The translations under genes and the position numbers were made by a program. This document shows, piece by piece, positions 61,484 to 64,000 of a stretch of DNA of 64,000 nt. Under the pieces are notes generated by a model that was given only the letters and a program-made list of their open reading frames with translations, was not told the DNA's origin and did not search any database. Origin of the DNA: Zhengitettix transpicula (Eukaryota; Arthropoda; Insecta; Orthoptera; Tetrigidae); the NCBI GenBank assembly GCA_037074705.1, contig CM073591.1, forward strand, positions 98,260,532-98,324,531. The letters are read 5' to 3'. Every line of letters begins with the position of its first letter. Within the stretch, counting starts at the first letter, position 1.

Positions 61484-64000
61484 CATGCACCCGTCATAGT
61501 TTCACATCAATTCCGGAGAGTCAGTTTAAGTCTTTATTAAATGCCAACTAATTATTCTCGACATTATACTGATTTCATATTTTATTTAGATTTATTGTTA
61601 TTCATTCCATTAGTTATTGGTCAAGGAAATATGTTAGGGCATAATATAATATTACAAGGACTATTAGAAATTTTAAAAAAAGAAACATTGTACTTTACAA
61701 AAAATATATAATTTAAATAACTGTTGAAGATACTAATATAACAGTAATTAGAGAAATGATAACTATATTAACCTTCAATTTTAATTCGGCGGAGTTTCCA
61801 ACAGAAAATCTCACTTAAATTCCCGTCGAACAAGAAAAAGAAAATAATTCGTCAGTTAAATTCTTCAAGATTATAATCGTAATATAATAACTTGACAGGA
61901 TACCAGCAAACATTTTATTAAATGAATCGAATCTCTCTCCTTCCTATCTACGAACTATTTCAGCGAGTACTAATAAGCTGCATTAATTAACAACTGTTTC
62001 TAAATAAATTTTGTATCGTTAAGGTTTTTATTTCGTCCAGAAGACTAATGTATAGATTTATCTCGGAATAACGAATGCTTGATTCAAATGGCTCAGGCAA
62101 TGTTTCTGAATGCGGAGTTCAGAGTTCTAATGTTGGATAACTTATTTGCTCCGTTTAGGGCATATAAATTGATGTTTCTCCAAACAAACTTTAAAATTTG
62201 TAGAATATACGTACAAGCGAAAGTTAAAATCCCAAATTTCCGAAGAAAAGGCTTGCAAGTGTAATTCCATTCATCTAGTTTTATAAGATTCTTATCTTTC
62301 ATAATTTATTAATGACTGTTCACACATCTCATATCTATAGCACTATGTAAAGTGTCAAATTCTGAAAACTCGTAATGTAATAAAAAATATGTTAAAATCA
62401 TATTCGTATAGGTCATACGTTTTAGTTCTAGCTAGAAGGGACGGAAAAAGTATGGCAAATAAAGGGAACTGTGGTCAATAGATCCGACGTTGCGCGCGGA
62501 ATAAACAATAAACACACACACACAACAACGACCAAACGAGGTCAAGCTCTAGGCACGTAGTGGAGTTTTTAGCTGCTCACGGGGATGGGATAGCACCTGC
62601 GAAGAAGAACACTTAGCTAGGCCGTCAATAAACATTTCGATGACTATAGTTATTTCTTTTGAAACACGGACTGCAATGGACCTTTATACTAGTCGAATAA
62701 CTTGATATGTATTTATTTTTCTCTCAAATGAAATCTACAACAATAAGAGAATCTGTTTAGGCAAAAGTACGTTTATGATAACTGAAAAATAGCTCCTTGT
62801 ATTATTAGATGGAAATTAAATTGCCATTTAGTACGCAACTCATCGTGATATAGGTTTAATCAAAATTAGAAATATAATGTGAGTTTGCAAATTCATGAAA
62901 AGAATTTCCACTATCTTAATGCTGTTTAGGAAGCAACAAATCAGATAAAATTTTCTGCATTTGTGTCAGCATTTCTACTAAAATATATTCTAAAGTGAAG
63001 TAATATGAGATGTGCTGATAATTATATCGGGACAACCTGTATTTTTACATACGTACAAATCTTTGTTCACAATTCGAAATTGAAGAGAGATATTAATTTC
63101 GTTTCGATACAACGAGGCAATTTGGTGTAAGTCTTGATCGCAATGATTTAATGTGCTGAAAACCCTTTTTTGTCTGAAGTGAGATTGGGCGAAAACGTCT
63201 GAAGGCATGTCAAAGATAAAAAATATCCACCAAATTGTTCAAGCAATAATTATGTTGATAGTAAATTCAGACTAAGTGAAAAACATAATGATTTGGAGAA
63301 GAAATATTCTAATAACGCCATAAGGTACTTAAAAAATCTTTCCAATTGATAGAATAAAATAGAAATTGGTAACAATGACTAAGTGAAAGTAATGGCTTGT
63401 TCGTGAAGAGATCGGAAGACTTATCTTTCTATTACTTCAGGACGAGGAAGTGAAAGTAGAAGTGAAAAGTGTTTCCATTGTACATTTAATCATTGTTTCA
63501 CTTTTAACAGGATGCTTTTCTGATGTGATTTTTTGTTTATTTTTAAATGAAAATACACCATTCCAATATTTGGTTTTTGGTTTCACGAGACTTTTAACCC
63601 CTTTGGACAATAATAAATAGAATTAAATTCATATACAGCCTCGTTATTCAAAGTTGAATGAAAAAATAACAGCACATACCACAAACTCCTTTAGAGCTGT
63701 ATGTATTTTAATTTATACAATTACGTGAATATTTTATATTTGAGGTTTTCTGAATTATGCTTCATAATTAAAATGAACTTAATTAAATCGCTGAATATTG
63801 TGCTTGCGGTTTCCATTATCCGCTGTCAAATTCCCGTACAGGAAATCTCTGATGGTTTTTAAAATATTCATGGATACATTTGACGTATGGGAATGAAAAT
63901 CGCCCACACCTCAACGTTTGTGTGCAAGGAGAATTTTACGTACGCATTCGGAGACATTAAATATTAATTTTCTATTCCGTCTCTCGACTTCCGCTCCATT
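61484..64000. other. AT-rich DNA, no gene seen
   Basis: No gene recognised. There is a (CA)n tract at ~62512-62526 and a GC-richer patch at 62440-62630. The two overlapping opposite-strand frames at 62079-62302 are shadows of one another with no known motif. Confidence 0.5.

Overview
The window looks like repeat-rich, AT-rich, non-coding nuclear DNA from an animal, most probably an insect. There are no dense ORFs, operons or ribosome binding sites. It carries mariner, piggyBac-like, Helitron/Helentron-like and tRNA-derived SINE sequences, and a few short open segments are bounded by GT-AG splice signals. The mixture would suit a large polyneopteran-type genome, but I cannot fix the species. 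No complete protein-coding gene, rRNA, functional tRNA or CRISPR array is visible. Most short ORFs arise from repeats read on both strands.

Layout: 1-8.7 kb is mostly featureless AT-rich DNA with microsatellites. 8.7-9.1 kb holds a poly(A)-tailed retroposon ('R family') with a perfect 12-bp target duplication. 11.1-12.4 kb is a mariner with both terminal repeats, TA duplications and a broken transposase. 12.6-13.6 kb holds two R copies head to tail. 16.9-17.0 kb is a possible first coding exon. 18.2-18.6 kb is a rearranged Helitron fragment. 20.4-21.3 kb is a tRNA-SINE cluster, one copy of which is split by a piggyBac-like MITE. 23.25-26.40 kb is a full non-autonomous Helitron with a ~280-bp tandem repeat. 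26.5-26.85 kb is a Mutator-like transposase remnant. 32.5-33.0 kb has two candidate coding segments. 33.1-36.6 kb holds two more Helitron units. 37.1-38.1 kb holds two SINEs around a second mariner-type fragment. 41.7-41.9 kb is the best candidate host exon. 42.1-42.9 kb is a second piggyBac-like MITE. 50.3-50.6 kb is a minus-strand candidate exon. 51.1-55.5 kb is a block of three minus-strand Helitron units head to tail. 58.0-58.9 kb holds two more R copies. 60.0-61.5 kb has a gag-like remnant and an 840-bp inverted repeat.

The elements document a sequence of insertions. A piggyBac-like MITE sits at a TTAA inside a SINE whose empty form survives 16 kb away. Helitron units begin directly inside or after other Helitron units. 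Three plus-strand candidate exons (16949-17028, 32897-32987, 41674-41892) may belong to one long gene whose introns hold these repeats: the second and third have matching phases, but the first needs at least one unseen exon before the second. Family names come from motif recognition by eye; no database search was possible.
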